From positions 1-64,000 of the forward strand of contig NZ_JAAXYO010000033.1 of NCBI RefSeq assembly GCF_018854015.1: DNA of 64,000 nt. The letters are read 5' to 3'. Source of the DNA: Igneacidithiobacillus copahuensis. Its GTDB lineage: Bacteria; Pseudomonadota; Gammaproteobacteria; Acidithiobacillales; Acidithiobacillaceae. Position 1 is the stretch's first letter. Each line of letters starts with the position of its first letter. Made by a program: the position numbers and the translations under genes. Below the pieces are notes generated by a model. It was not told the DNA's origin. It saw nothing but the letters and a program-made list of their open reading frames with translations, and ran no database searches. Positions 50,984 through 59,652 of the stretch are shown one piece after another.

Positions 50984-51652
50984 CTATTTTTTGCAAAATG
51001 CCGTCCCCATTAAATCGATTTGACCATGGCTCTCGCTGTGCCCCATCGCCACGGGTGCCGGCACGGCTCGCTCCGCTGCCAAGAAGACTGGGGCAATGGG
51101 CTGCACAGGCACGCCACTCTGGATACTCACCCGCTCCACCCCAGACCAAGACAGGCCCAAGGCCGTGCAGGCATTGCGGGCGTCCTCTACAAAGCGATGC
51201 AACACCGTAGTGCTGGCCTGCCGCTGTGCGGTGGCAATGGCCGAAGCCGCGGCCTCTGAATGCAGAGAGCGCAACTGCAGACGGGACTGCAGCGTGGCCA
51301 GAACCGGCAGCAGCACTTTGGGGTCGGCGCGTAGCGACAGATCCCCTGCCACCTGCCAGTCTTTGTCGCTCTGGCGGTTACTGCTGTACCCTGCAAGCTG
51401 CCAGCGGATCTGCGGATAGGCAGCCAGTTGCTGTTCTGCCCAGCGCAGATCTTCGTTTACCACACTGGCGGCACTGCTCGCCTGCGGTTTTTCCGCAGTG
51501 GCCTGGAGTTGCGCCACCAGTTCACTGTTGGGGACCGTATATTTCTGCGCAAGCCGCAATTCCACCTGTGGCAGGGAATTCTGAGTATCTGCCGAGGCGG
51601 TCGGAGCGATACAGCAGGCCAGCACCGCCAAACTGCTACGCAGTTTTTTCAT
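50984..51652 (-). CDS. SIMPL domain (DUF541) protein
   Basis: A 222-aa periplasmic protein. Signal peptide MKKLRSSLAVLACCIAPTAS cleaved before ADTQN. The SIMPL/DUF541 fold is suggested by VELRLAQKYTVPNSELVAQL, QIRWQLAGYSSNRQSDKDWQ and ARNACTALGLSWSGVERVSI. Family function is unclear; some members bind membranes or affect stress tolerance. The ATG at 51652 is preferred since GGAGA lies 6-7 nt upstream; a second ATG at 51664 lacks a site. Confidence 0.78.
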   Translation of the reverse strand: MKKLRSSLAVLACCIAPTASADTQNSLPQVELRLAQKYTVPNSELVAQLQATAEKPQASSAASVVNEDLRWAEQQLAAYPQIRWQLAGYSSNRQSDKDWQVAGDLSLRADPKVLLPVLATLQSRLQLRSLHSEAAASAIATAQRQASTTVLHRFVEDARNACTALGLSWSGVERVSIQSGVPVQPIAPVFLAAERAVPAPVAMGHSESHGQIDLMGTAFCKK

Positions 51653-51781
51653 GGTTTTCTCCATGGCCTAGTTTCCGAGGCAGTATAGTTCATGTCATAG
51701 CCTATTGCTCTTGGGGGGCGGCCGCTCAGGGAAAGGGGTCGACTCTTCAAGGTAGAAAGGATAATTGTACGAGGAGTGGAA

Positions 51782-51847
51782 ATGTTCCATGATTTTTCAG
51801 AGCTCGGCATATTTCCTATTCCCTTAGCAGAGGAGGTGATCCATTGA
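51782..51847 (+). CDS. Possible 21-aa leader peptide overlapping the next gene
   Basis: ATG at 51782 is preceded by GAGGAG and opens a 21-codon frame (MFHDFSELGIFPIPLAEEVI plus one His) whose TGA overlaps the TTG start of the following gene (ATTGA). This would couple translation of the two. No known family. Confidence 0.35.
   Translation: MFHDFSELGIFPIPLAEEVIH
51831..51842 (+). promoter_or_regulatory. Near-perfect Shine-Dalgarno for the 125-aa membrane protein
   Basis: AGGAGGTGATCC is complementary to the whole 3' end of bacterial 16S rRNA, unusually long. Spacing of 7 nt to the TTG at 51844 makes that codon the start. Confidence 0.7.
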
Positions 51848-52221
51848 AAACCCAACCGTCCGGCAGCAAACCTATCCATGATCCCATCGTACTGCGCACC
51901 TATACCGAGTTTTTGTGGCACCAGGCCAGATATACTCTGGCCGGAATAACCTTCCTGATTCTCTCTCTCGGTATGGGAATCGCTGGATATCACATCTTTT
52001 GCAAACTGGACTGGCTCAACAGCCTGCTGAATGCCAGCATGATATTGAGCGGTATGGGGCCCGTTTCATCGCTCCACGGCGGTGCGGCAAAGCTCTTTGC
52101 CAGCGCATTCGCACTATATTCTGGCATTGTGTATCTTGCGGTATCGGCAATATTGCTTTATCCCTTGGTGCTGCGCATGCTCAAAATCCTGCATCTCCAG
52201 GCTTTACACACGCCCCAATAG
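51844..52221 (+). CDS. Hypothetical small membrane protein
   Basis: A 125-aa protein with TTG start behind an exceptionally strong ribosome binding site. Two or three hydrophobic segments: YTLAGITFLILSLGMGIAGY, a weaker middle helix, and ASAFALYSGIVYLAVSAILL. The ends are polar. No family recognised. It stands alone, 174 bp before the Ntn hydrolase gene. Confidence 0.7.
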   Translation: MKTQPSGSKPIHDPIVLRTYTEFLWHQARYTLAGITFLILSLGMGIAGYHIFCKLDWLNSLLNASMILSGMGPVSSLHGGAAKLFASAFALYSGIVYLAVSAILLYPLVLRMLKILHLQALHTPQ

Positions 52222-52394
52222 GCTTGTCGCTACTACCTCCGCACAGCCGGAAAATATCTTCCGGGGGACCATTGCTGCGCTTTATCGCATTACGACAAAG
52301 GTGCATCATCCTCTGCCGGAGGACGCCGCACTATCGCTGACAGGCATCCCCACCAGGTGTTTTTGCGTATCCCATCACCCAAAGGAGGCACCAC

Positions 52395-53468
52395 ATGTGT
52401 GTTCGAAAGATTTTTTCCATCCTTCTCGGCTCCGCGCTGACCCTCATTGCCGTCAATGGCGAGGCCTGTACCCGGGTGGTCTACCACGGTGAGGATGGCC
52501 TGACCATTACCGGTCGCACCATGGACTGGAAAGATCCCATGAACACTCGCTTATGGCTTTTCCCCGCGGGTCTGAAGGAAAACGGTGGGGCGGGCAAGAA
52601 TGCAGCGGCATGGACTTCGCGCTACGGCAGCGTCGTTGTCACTTCGCTCAACGCCGCCGTGTCCGATGGAATGAACCAAAAAGGCTTGGTAGCCAACATG
52701 CTGTGGCTGAATTCCAGCAAGTACCCCGATCACTGCGGGGCCGACGAAAAACGTCTCGCGATCAGTGCCTGGGCACAGTATTTTCTCGACAACTTCGCGA
52801 CGGTGCGGGACGTCCTTCACTCTCTAAAGACGCATCCCGTTTGTCTGATTTCGGCACCCATCCCCGGCACGGATCGCTTTACCACTCTGCACCTGTCGCT
52901 GTCGGATAGCAGCGGCAACAGTGCCATCCTGGAGTACATCGACGGCAACTTGGTGATCCACGAAGGCCGGCAGTATCAGGTACTGACCAATGATCCGGAA
53001 TATTCGCAGCAACTCGCCGTTGCGAGATATTGGGAAGGGATTGGCGGCACCCGCTTCCTGCCCGGCAGCAATCAGGCTCCAGATCGCTTCGCGCGGGCGA
53101 GCTTCTACATTCACGCCATCCCCAATACCGCCAGCAACCGGGTCGGGGTAGCCCAGGTGTTCAGCGTGCTCAACAACATCTCCGTACCCATGGGTATCTC
53201 CACTCCGGGGCACCCCAATATCTCCACCACCCGCTGGCGGGTCGTGGCCGATCAAAAGGACCTGAAATACTATTTCAACTCGACCTCCTCCATGGATCTG
53301 TTCTGGGTTGACCTCAATAAGGCCGACCTGAAGCCCGGCGCCCCAGTGCGGATGCTGCCCATGGGCCAAGGGGAGACTTACAATGGTGACGTGGTTGACA
53401 AATTTGTGCCCAGCAAGCCCTTCCAGTTTGCCCCGGTGCCGCCGGAGGTCTTGGCAGCGTACCGCTGA
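52395..53468 (+). CDS. Linear amide C-N hydrolase, choloylglycine hydrolase/penicillin acylase family
   Basis: A 357-aa Ntn-hydrolase with signal peptide (FSILLGSALTLIAVNG) cleaved so that Cys becomes the N-terminal nucleophile: EACTRVVYHGEDGLTITGRT. Conserved Asp/Asn/Arg positions follow, including GRTMDWKDPMNTRLW and GMNQKGLVANMLWL. Secreted members hydrolyse penicillin V, N-acyl homoserine lactones or related amides; the real substrate is unknown. AAAGGAGG lies 10 nt before the ATG. Confidence 0.87.
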   Translation: MCVRKIFSILLGSALTLIAVNGEACTRVVYHGEDGLTITGRTMDWKDPMNTRLWLFPAGLKENGGAGKNAAAWTSRYGSVVVTSLNAAVSDGMNQKGLVANMLWLNSSKYPDHCGADEKRLAISAWAQYFLDNFATVRDVLHSLKTHPVCLISAPIPGTDRFTTLHLSLSDSSGNSAILEYIDGNLVIHEGRQYQVLTNDPEYSQQLAVARYWEGIGGTRFLPGSNQAPDRFARASFYIHAIPNTASNRVGVAQVFSVLNNISVPMGISTPGHPNISTTRWRVVADQKDLKYYFNSTSSMDLFWVDLNKADLKPGAPVRMLPMGQGETYNGDVVDKFVPSKPFQFAPVPPEVLAAYR

Positions 53469-53499
53469 CGCAGCAATTTTTACTGACAAGGAAGCGCCC

Positions 53500-54324
53500 A
53501 TGAAGATTTCTGCCAGGTTGTTTTTCCTGTTGCTTCCCGTGACGTTAGCGGGTTGCGCCGCTGCGGCGCCGTCTCGTCAGGACAGCCATCCCCAGCCCCC
53601 GGATAAGAGCACGGCAAAAACCTCCCTCGACTGGTCCGGCAGTTATGCAGGAAATCTGCCCTGCGCCGACTGTGCGGGCATCCGCATGACCATCAGTCTG
53701 CGCAACGATGATCATTATCTGTTGACGCGCCAATATGCCAGCAACAAGGCGGAAGGCATCTTCCGCAGTCAAGGCAGCTTTCATTGGCTGCCGGGAGCTT
53801 CGGAAATCGAGCTGTCCTCTGCGGATGGGTCCGGAGAAAGGTTTCAGGTCGTGGAGAATGCGCTGGTACCGCTTACCGGCGAAGGCAAGGCGCTAGAGCT
53901 GGGAGGCAAGCGCTGGGTACTGCACAAGGTCAGCAGCCAGGACTCCGCGCAGGCGCTCTACGCCAGTTACCGCTGGCAGCTGAGCAAGCTTCCGGGCTAC
54001 CAGACCGTCGCCACGGCCAACGGCAAGAAGCCCTATCTGGTCTTCGATCCCGCGGAACGCTCGGTATCCGGCTGGGATGGCTGCAATCGCATTGCCGGAC
54101 GGGTCGCCCTCGGCGCGGAGAATACCCTACGTTTTCCCGCCCTGGTATCGACGCGCATGGCCTGTTTAGGCAGCAATGCAGGACTGGAGACGGCTTTTTC
54201 CACCGCGCTGAACGCAACACGCTCATTCACCTGGCATGGCAATCTGCTCGATCTGCAAGGGGAAAACGGAAAACGACTCGCCCAGTTCACCGAGCTTGCC
54301 GAGCCGGAATCTTCAGGCCACTAA
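53500..54324 (+). CDS. Lipoprotein with NlpE and META (HslJ) domains
   Basis: A 274-aa lipoprotein. Signal peptide ends LLPVTLAGCA with lipidation Cys19. Residues about 45-130 form an NlpE-N domain: WSGSYAGNLPCADCAGIRMT contains the CxxC typical of NlpE. Residues about 155-265 form a META/HslJ domain: YRWQLSKLPGY, VFDPAERSVSGWDGCNRIAG, TRMACLGSNAGLE. NlpE signals envelope or copper stress in enterobacteria; the fused form is found in other proteobacteria. 31 nt after the amidase gene, probably one operon. Confidence 0.85.
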   Translation: MKISARLFFLLLPVTLAGCAAAAPSRQDSHPQPPDKSTAKTSLDWSGSYAGNLPCADCAGIRMTISLRNDDHYLLTRQYASNKAEGIFRSQGSFHWLPGASEIELSSADGSGERFQVVENALVPLTGEGKALELGGKRWVLHKVSSQDSAQALYASYRWQLSKLPGYQTVATANGKKPYLVFDPAERSVSGWDGCNRIAGRVALGAENTLRFPALVSTRMACLGSNAGLETAFSTALNATRSFTWHGNLLDLQGENGKRLAQFTELAEPESSGH

Positions 54325-54371
54325 GACTTTGCTTTTCCCACAGAAAGCGCATCCTGCCACTTGCCATATTC

Positions 54372-55496
54372 CTACCGCAGATCGGGGTTTCCGTCCAGCA
54401 AGTTCAGCTGGCGGGCGCCGCGGCTCGACGCCTGTATTTGGACGAGACCGCTTACTGTGATTCCTAGTAGGCGCACGGACGCGCCCTGGGGAGCTGCCCG
54501 ATCCAGTAGTTCTGGTAGCAATGCCATGATGGTTTCCGTATTCGTGATGACCTCGGTCGCCGTATACGCTCGGGTGACCGTGGTAAAGTCGTGAAAACGT
54601 GCTTTGACGTTCACCGTGTAACCCACCAAGGCGAGTGCGTGGAGACGGGCAACAACCTGCCTTGCCATCTGTTGTAAGGTAGCCAGCATGGTCCTTCGGT
54701 CCTCCAGATTTACTGAGAAGGTCCGCTCCGTCCCCACCGACTTCCGTTGGCGAGTCGGCTGCACGGGTCGTCTATCGATCCCTCGCGCCACTTCATAAAA
54801 CCAAGCTCCAGCCTTACCGAAAACCGCAATCAACTGCTCTTGCGCCATCTTCCGCAAATCCGAGATGGTCTCGACACCTATAGCGGATAGTTTTTTTACC
54901 GTGGCTGGGCCCACGCCATGCAGTTTGCCAACGGGTAGCGGTGCCAGGAAGTCGAGCCCGCGTTCAGGCGGAATAACGAACAACCCGTGCGGCTTCCGCC
55001 AGTCGGAGGCCAACTTGGCCAGCAACTTGTTGTAAGAGACCCCTGCCGAAGCGGTCAACCCGGTTTCTCGATGAATTCGGTCCAGAACCTCACGAGCGAT
55101 CTCGACCGCCAGGGTGCCACCGGCGGTAGCAGCGGTCACGTCCAGAAAGGCTTCATCCAACGACAGGGGCTCCACCAGGGCTGTGTAGCTGCGCAGGATT
55201 CCCATGACCTGTCGGGAAGCCTCTCGATAGGCCTCCATACGGGGGCGGACAAATATCGCCTGGGGGCAGAGTGACCGTGCCCGCGCCGCCGACATGGCAG
55301 AATGAATCCCAAAACGTCGGGCCTCGTAGCTGCAGGTGGCAACGACTCCCCGCCCTTTGGGATCGCCACCAACGACGACGGGCAGACCGCAAAGCTCCGG
55401 CTTGTCGCGTTGTTCTACGGCCGCAAAGAAGGCATCCATGTCCACATGGATGATCTTGCGGAGATCAGGGTTACTCTCTGGCACCAAGTCTGGCAA
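54372..55496 (-). CDS. dinB: DNA polymerase IV (Y-family)
   Basis: A 374-aa translesion polymerase. IHVDMDAFFAAVEQRDKPEL has the first catalytic Asp; SLDEAFLDV the acidic pair; SAGVSYNKLLAKLASDWRKP and GVGPATVKKLSAIGVETISD follow (helix-hairpin-helix). The little-finger domain VGTERTFSVNLEDRRTML is present; a clear C-terminal beta-clamp motif is not obvious. No LexA-box is evident by eye. Convergent with the lipoprotein gene. Confidence 0.95.
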   Translation of the reverse strand: MPDLVPESNPDLRKIIHVDMDAFFAAVEQRDKPELCGLPVVVGGDPKGRGVVATCSYEARRFGIHSAMSAARARSLCPQAIFVRPRMEAYREASRQVMGILRSYTALVEPLSLDEAFLDVTAATAGGTLAVEIAREVLDRIHRETGLTASAGVSYNKLLAKLASDWRKPHGLFVIPPERGLDFLAPLPVGKLHGVGPATVKKLSAIGVETISDLRKMAQEQLIAVFGKAGAWFYEVARGIDRRPVQPTRQRKSVGTERTFSVNLEDRRTMLATLQQMARQVVARLHALALVGYTVNVKARFHDFTTVTRAYTATEVITNTETIMALLPELLDRAAPQGASVRLLGITVSGLVQIQASSRGARQLNLLDGNPDLR

Positions 55497-55643
55497 TCGA
55501 TGACCTCCTCGTCTGCCCAGTGTACCAGAGGGCGCCCGACGACAGGCGATGAAGGCTCAGGCTCGGTGTGGACGCCAGTCGAGCCGGTAAAGACAGCGCT
55601 GGCGCCAGAAAGCCGGTCTTGCCTGCCTCCGCTATATACGACA

Positions 55644-55845
55644 AGCATCCGGATCACGCGACCAAATTGCGGGTCTTGTTGACCGCCTTGGATGCAGCAG
55701 AACCTTGGGAACAGATGAAAGCGCCGGGATGGCATCAATGCAGGCATGGCGCTCCGCCTGGAGGCTGCTTTGGGGATAGAGGCAGGGTTCTGGCTACGTA
55801 TGCAAATGGCGTCCGATAAGTGGTGGACACACACATACACTTGAC
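55644..55845 (+). pseudogene. Remnant of a higBA toxin-antitoxin pair with internal deletion
   Basis: 55644-55736 encodes KHPDHATKLRVLLTALDAAE then PWEQMKAPGWH, the middle of a HigB/killer-family toxin. From 55747 to 55845 another frame encodes MALRLEAALGIEAGFWLRMQ ending at a stop, the C-terminal tail typical of HigA antitoxins (ALRL...FWLRMQ...D). The sequences between them, the end of HigB and the start and HTH of HigA, are missing. This looks like a deletion scar of a higBA module, not a functional system. Confidence 0.6.
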
Positions 55846-56030
55846 CGATGAGCGCTACTTCATTAGTATGCCCTCATTTCCTAAACAGATTTTTCAATAG
55901 GAACATGTAACATCTTATTGTTCTCATCCGAATAGTCACTCGGAACTCCCTTAATCTGCTGTTTCTAGATGATGTCGTCGATATGGCGGCCGCACACAGA
56001 ATACGCACTCTCTAACTGGAGAAGGCTTTC

Positions 56031-57551
56031 ATGCGCGAGACATACTCATTTTCCGAAGTAAAAAACAACGTACTGAGTGGGTTGCTAATTGCTCTGGCCC
56101 TAGTACCCGAAGCTATCGCCTTTTCTCTTGTAGCTCATGTACCTCTGATTTCTGGTTTGTACGGCGCCTTTTTTATGGTGCTGATTACTTCGGTGTTGGG
56201 TGGCAGACCCGGTATGGTTTCCGCTTTCAGCGGTGCCACTGCCGTAGTAATGACAGCACTTATGCTGAAATATGGGATTGATTATGTCTTCGCTGCGGTA
56301 GTGCTGATGGGCATCATTCAGATCATTTTTTCTCTGGCCAAACTTAGTAAGTATGTGCGCATCATTCCTCGACAAGTAAACCTTGGATTTATCAATGGCT
56401 TGGCTGTGGTAATCTTTCTGGCCCAACTCGATCACTTCAAGGTGCCCGTTCCATCGGGAGGAGAACAGTGGATGCATGGATCCCAGCTGTACATCATGCT
56501 GGGTTTGGTTGCCCTGACCATGGCAGTCATCTATCTCTTGCCACTTTTGACCAAAGCGATTCCTGCGACGCTGAGCGGGGCCGTGGTCACCACCCTGGCA
56601 GTGATCTTCTTCCATATCCCCACCACGACCGTGGGAGATATCGCTCACTTGGCTGGCAATTTACCAACCTTCCACATCCCCGATGTGCCCTTCTCCTGGC
56701 ATACCCTATACATTGTCGCACCCTACTCGTTCATTCTCGCAGCCAATGCGTTGGTAGAGACCTTGCTGACCCTAAATCTCATTGACGAAATGACGGATAG
56801 TCGCGGCCAGCCCAACAAAGAATCGATGGCCCAGGGATTGGGTAACTTGGTCAGTGGATTCTTTGGTGCCACGGGTGGTTGCGCCCTACTCGGGGAAAGC
56901 ATCATCAACGTCACCAACAATGCTCTGAAAAGACTGTCGGGAATTACGACCGCTATTGCTCTTATGGCCATCATCCTCTTTGCTTCACACTGGATCGAAC
57001 AAGTACCCATTGCTGCTCTTGTAGGTATCATGTTTGTAGTAGTGGAGAAAACCTTTGAGTGGAGTAGCCTACGATTTTTTGGAAAATTACCTGCTGCTGA
57101 CGTTGCCATCGGTATTTTGGTCGCAGCAATTACCATATTTGTCAACATTACTCTAGCGGTTCTAACCGGAGTTATCTTGTCGGCATTGCTCTTTGCTTGG
57201 GAACACGCGAAACACATGAGCATAAAAACGCGAGATGATGAGCAGGGCAGAAGAATCTATGAAGTAGATGGCACTTTGTTTTTTGCTTCAGCCCACCAGT
57301 TTTCCGAACTTTTCAACCCGAAGGAAGATCCAGAGAACGTTATAATCGACTTCAAAAATGCACGCATCATCGACCACTCTGCCATACAGGCCATCGATTC
57401 CCTAGCGGAGCGCTATAAACGGCGCGGAAAAATGGTGCAATTACGGCATCTCTGCAAAGATTGCATGGATCTTTTGACTAATGCCAAAGATTTATGCATC
57501 TTCGATATTGATGATCCGCGCTATCACGTAGCTGACGACAAAATCAGCTAG
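56031..57551 (+). CDS. SulP-family anion transporter with STAS domain
   Basis: A 506-aa permease. Ten or more helices start with LSGLLIALALVPEAIAFSLV and the conserved AHVPLISGLYGAFFMVLITS; a C-terminal STAS domain (about 395-495) follows: DGTLFFASAHQFSELFNPKE, FKNARIIDHSAIQAIDSLAE. The family carries sulfate, bicarbonate or other anions; bicarbonate or sulfate uptake would suit an autotrophic sulfur oxidiser. The DNA is noticeably more AT-rich than the neighbours, suggesting later acquisition. GGAGAAGG precedes the ATG. Confidence 0.9.
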   Translation: MRETYSFSEVKNNVLSGLLIALALVPEAIAFSLVAHVPLISGLYGAFFMVLITSVLGGRPGMVSAFSGATAVVMTALMLKYGIDYVFAAVVLMGIIQIIFSLAKLSKYVRIIPRQVNLGFINGLAVVIFLAQLDHFKVPVPSGGEQWMHGSQLYIMLGLVALTMAVIYLLPLLTKAIPATLSGAVVTTLAVIFFHIPTTTVGDIAHLAGNLPTFHIPDVPFSWHTLYIVAPYSFILAANALVETLLTLNLIDEMTDSRGQPNKESMAQGLGNLVSGFFGATGGCALLGESIINVTNNALKRLSGITTAIALMAIILFASHWIEQVPIAALVGIMFVVVEKTFEWSSLRFFGKLPAADVAIGILVAAITIFVNITLAVLTGVILSALLFAWEHAKHMSIKTRDDEQGRRIYEVDGTLFFASAHQFSELFNPKEDPENVIIDFKNARIIDHSAIQAIDSLAERYKRRGKMVQLRHLCKDCMDLLTNAKDLCIFDIDDPRYHVADDKIS

Positions 57552-57609
57552 CATTATCGAAATGCATACCATAATACCATCGTATATTTAAGGGCATAGT
57601 TACTGAGTA

Positions 57610-57744
57610 ATGGCCGATGTGCGTCGCATGCGTCAGCCTGCCAGTTTTTATCGATCTCGAAGCCACCTATTCTATCTAGAGGATATTGCGACTCGCGCCA
57701 TCCCGGATGATGAAAGAGATACGATTTTCTTACCGATCGGCTAG
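57610..57744 (+). CDS. Possible small protein downstream of the SulP gene
   Basis: A 44-codon frame (MADVRRMRQPASFYRSRSHL... ending DTIFLPIG) lies in the 244-bp gap between the SulP gene and glmS. The composition is protein-like, but the upstream signal (ACTGAG) is weak and no family is recognised. It could be a remnant of an insertion. Confidence 0.25.
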   Translation: MADVRRMRQPASFYRSRSHLFYLEDIATRAIPDDERDTIFLPIG

Positions 57745-57795
57745 ATGAGCGACCGCTTCCGCTGCAAAGCTGTCGCTCGTCTCGGATACCGGTAG

Positions 57796-59631
57796 TTACT
57801 CGACAGTCACGGCCTTTGCCAGGTTGCGCGGGCGGTCGACGTCGGTACCCTTCACTAGGGCGGCGTGGTAGGCGAGAAGCTGCACCGGAATGGCATGGAG
57901 GACGGGTGACAGCAGCCCGGCGTGGCGGGGAAGGCGAATCACATGCACCCCCTCTCCGCCTTCATAGTGGCTATCGAGATCGGTAAAGACGTAGAGCTGC
58001 CCACCACGGGCGTGGACCTCTTGCATGTTGGCAGCGACCTTCTCGAAGAGCTGATCGTTGGCGGCAATCACCACCACGGGCATCTGCCGATCGACCAGCG
58101 CCAGGGGCCCATGCTTCAACTCGCCGGCAGGGTAAGCCTCGGCATGGATGTAGGAAATCTCCTTGAGCTTCAGCGCTCCCTCCAGGGCAATGGGATAGTG
58201 CAGTCCCCTGCCGAGGAATAAGGCATGTTCTTTGTCGGCAAAGCGATTCGCCCAGAGCTGGATTTGGGGTTCCAGATTGAGGGCCTGCTGCAGGCTGCCC
58301 GGCAGTTGCCGCAAGGCCTCGCGATGCGTATGCAATGCGGTCGCATCTACCCGGCCACGCAGCACGCCGAGACTGAGGGCGAGCAGGTAGAGGGCAACGA
58401 GCTGAGTGGTAAAGGCCTTGGTCGACGCGACGCCGATTTCCGGTCCGGCGCGAGTGAGAAACCGCAGGGCCGACGCTCGCGGGATGGCACTCTCCGCGAC
58501 GTTGCAGATCGACAGGGTGTGCAGATGCCCCAAGGTCTGCGCGTGCCGCAGCGCCTCGTAGGTATCCAGGGTCTCACCGGACTGCGACAGGGTAACGATG
58601 AGCTGGCGCGGATCGGGAATGCTCTCGCGGTAGCGGTACTCGTGTCCAAGTTCTGCCGCTGCCGGAATGCCCGCAATGGACTCGATCCATTGGCGCCCCA
58701 CCAGGCTTGCATAATGACTGGTTCCCGAGGCCAGCAACAGGACGCGATCAATTTCTTGCAGTCGCTCCGCCGCCCCCTTTCCCCACAACTGGTCGATGGA
58801 AAAATCCCCATCCAGCGCCGCTTCCAGGGTGTCAGCGACGGCGCGCGGCTGCTCGTAGATTTCCTTCTGCATGAAGTGGCGGTACGGTCCGAGGTCGATG
58901 GCGGCCGAGCTCAACTGGCTCCAATGCTCTTCCCGCTGTACCAGCACTCCCTCGACATCCTGCAGAGATGACGCATTCTGCTGGAGCCGGGCAAAATCGC
59001 CATCTTCGAGATAGATCACCCGCCGTGTCACCGGCAACAGTGCCGCCACATCTGAGGCAAAAAAGTGTCCCTGCGCCGCGATGCCCAACAAGAGGGGACA
59101 ACCCTTGCGATGCAGTATCAGCTCCTGCGGATCGCGCCGACTGAGCACGGCGAAGGCGTAGGCACCCTGTAACTCACGACTGGCCGCCTGTACCGCCGCA
59201 AGGAGGGTAGGAAGCTGCTGACGATACCAGTGCACCAGATGGGCGATGACTTCGGTATCGGTCTCGGAAGTAAAGCGGTAGCCCAGGGACTGCAGACGAC
59301 TGCGTAAGTTCTGATAATTTTCGATGATGCCATTGTGGACTACGGCAATCTCGTCATGGGAGATCAGCGGATGGGCATTGTGCTCAGCAATCCCGCCATG
59401 GGTCGCCCAACGGGTGTGGCCGATGCCGATCGTGGCTCGGAACTCTTCCTTGGTTTGCAACGCCGCCAGCTCCGCGACACGCCCGACGCTGCGCCGCCGC
59501 TGCAACTCACCCTGCGCGTCGACAAAGGCCAGGCCGGCCGAGTCGTAGCCACGGTACTCCAGACGCCGTAAGCCCTCGAGAATGACTGGGACCACATCGT
59601 CTGCCGCAATTCCACCAACAATTCCACACAT
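57796..59631 (-). CDS. glmS: Glutamine-fructose-6-phosphate aminotransferase (isomerising)
   Basis: A 611-aa enzyme. N-terminal Ntn amidotransferase with Cys after the initiator Met: MCGIVGGIAADDVVPVILEG, and RRLEYRGYDSAGLAFVD. Two SIS domains follow: LLLASGTSHYASLVGRQWIE and LFLGRGLHYPIALEGALKLK. It makes glucosamine 6-phosphate for peptidoglycan and LPS. 21 nt after glmU, forming the usual glmUS operon. No ribozyme is expected on its mRNA in this lineage and none is visible. Confidence 0.97.
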   Translation of the reverse strand: MCGIVGGIAADDVVPVILEGLRRLEYRGYDSAGLAFVDAQGELQRRRSVGRVAELAALQTKEEFRATIGIGHTRWATHGGIAEHNAHPLISHDEIAVVHNGIIENYQNLRSRLQSLGYRFTSETDTEVIAHLVHWYRQQLPTLLAAVQAASRELQGAYAFAVLSRRDPQELILHRKGCPLLLGIAAQGHFFASDVAALLPVTRRVIYLEDGDFARLQQNASSLQDVEGVLVQREEHWSQLSSAAIDLGPYRHFMQKEIYEQPRAVADTLEAALDGDFSIDQLWGKGAAERLQEIDRVLLLASGTSHYASLVGRQWIESIAGIPAAAELGHEYRYRESIPDPRQLIVTLSQSGETLDTYEALRHAQTLGHLHTLSICNVAESAIPRASALRFLTRAGPEIGVASTKAFTTQLVALYLLALSLGVLRGRVDATALHTHREALRQLPGSLQQALNLEPQIQLWANRFADKEHALFLGRGLHYPIALEGALKLKEISYIHAEAYPAGELKHGPLALVDRQMPVVVIAANDQLFEKVAANMQEVHARGGQLYVFTDLDSHYEGGEGVHVIRLPRHAGLLSPVLHAIPVQLLAYHAALVKGTDVDRPRNLAKAVTVE

Positions 59632-59652
59632 TGCTCCGGTCCTCCGGCTCGT

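Noticed and set aside
52247..52264. Short palindrome CCGGAA-AATATC-TTCCGG as a terminator
   Set aside because: Only 6 bp of stem and followed by GGGGACC instead of a T-run, so it does not look like an intrinsic terminator.
55996..56009. A 14-bp match (ACAGAATACGCACT) to 60-73 near the left IS tip, plus a 14-bp inverted match (99-112 vs 56020-56033)
   Set aside because: Several 14-mer matches are expected by chance in 64 kb; no flanking similarity supports a transposition or recombination link.
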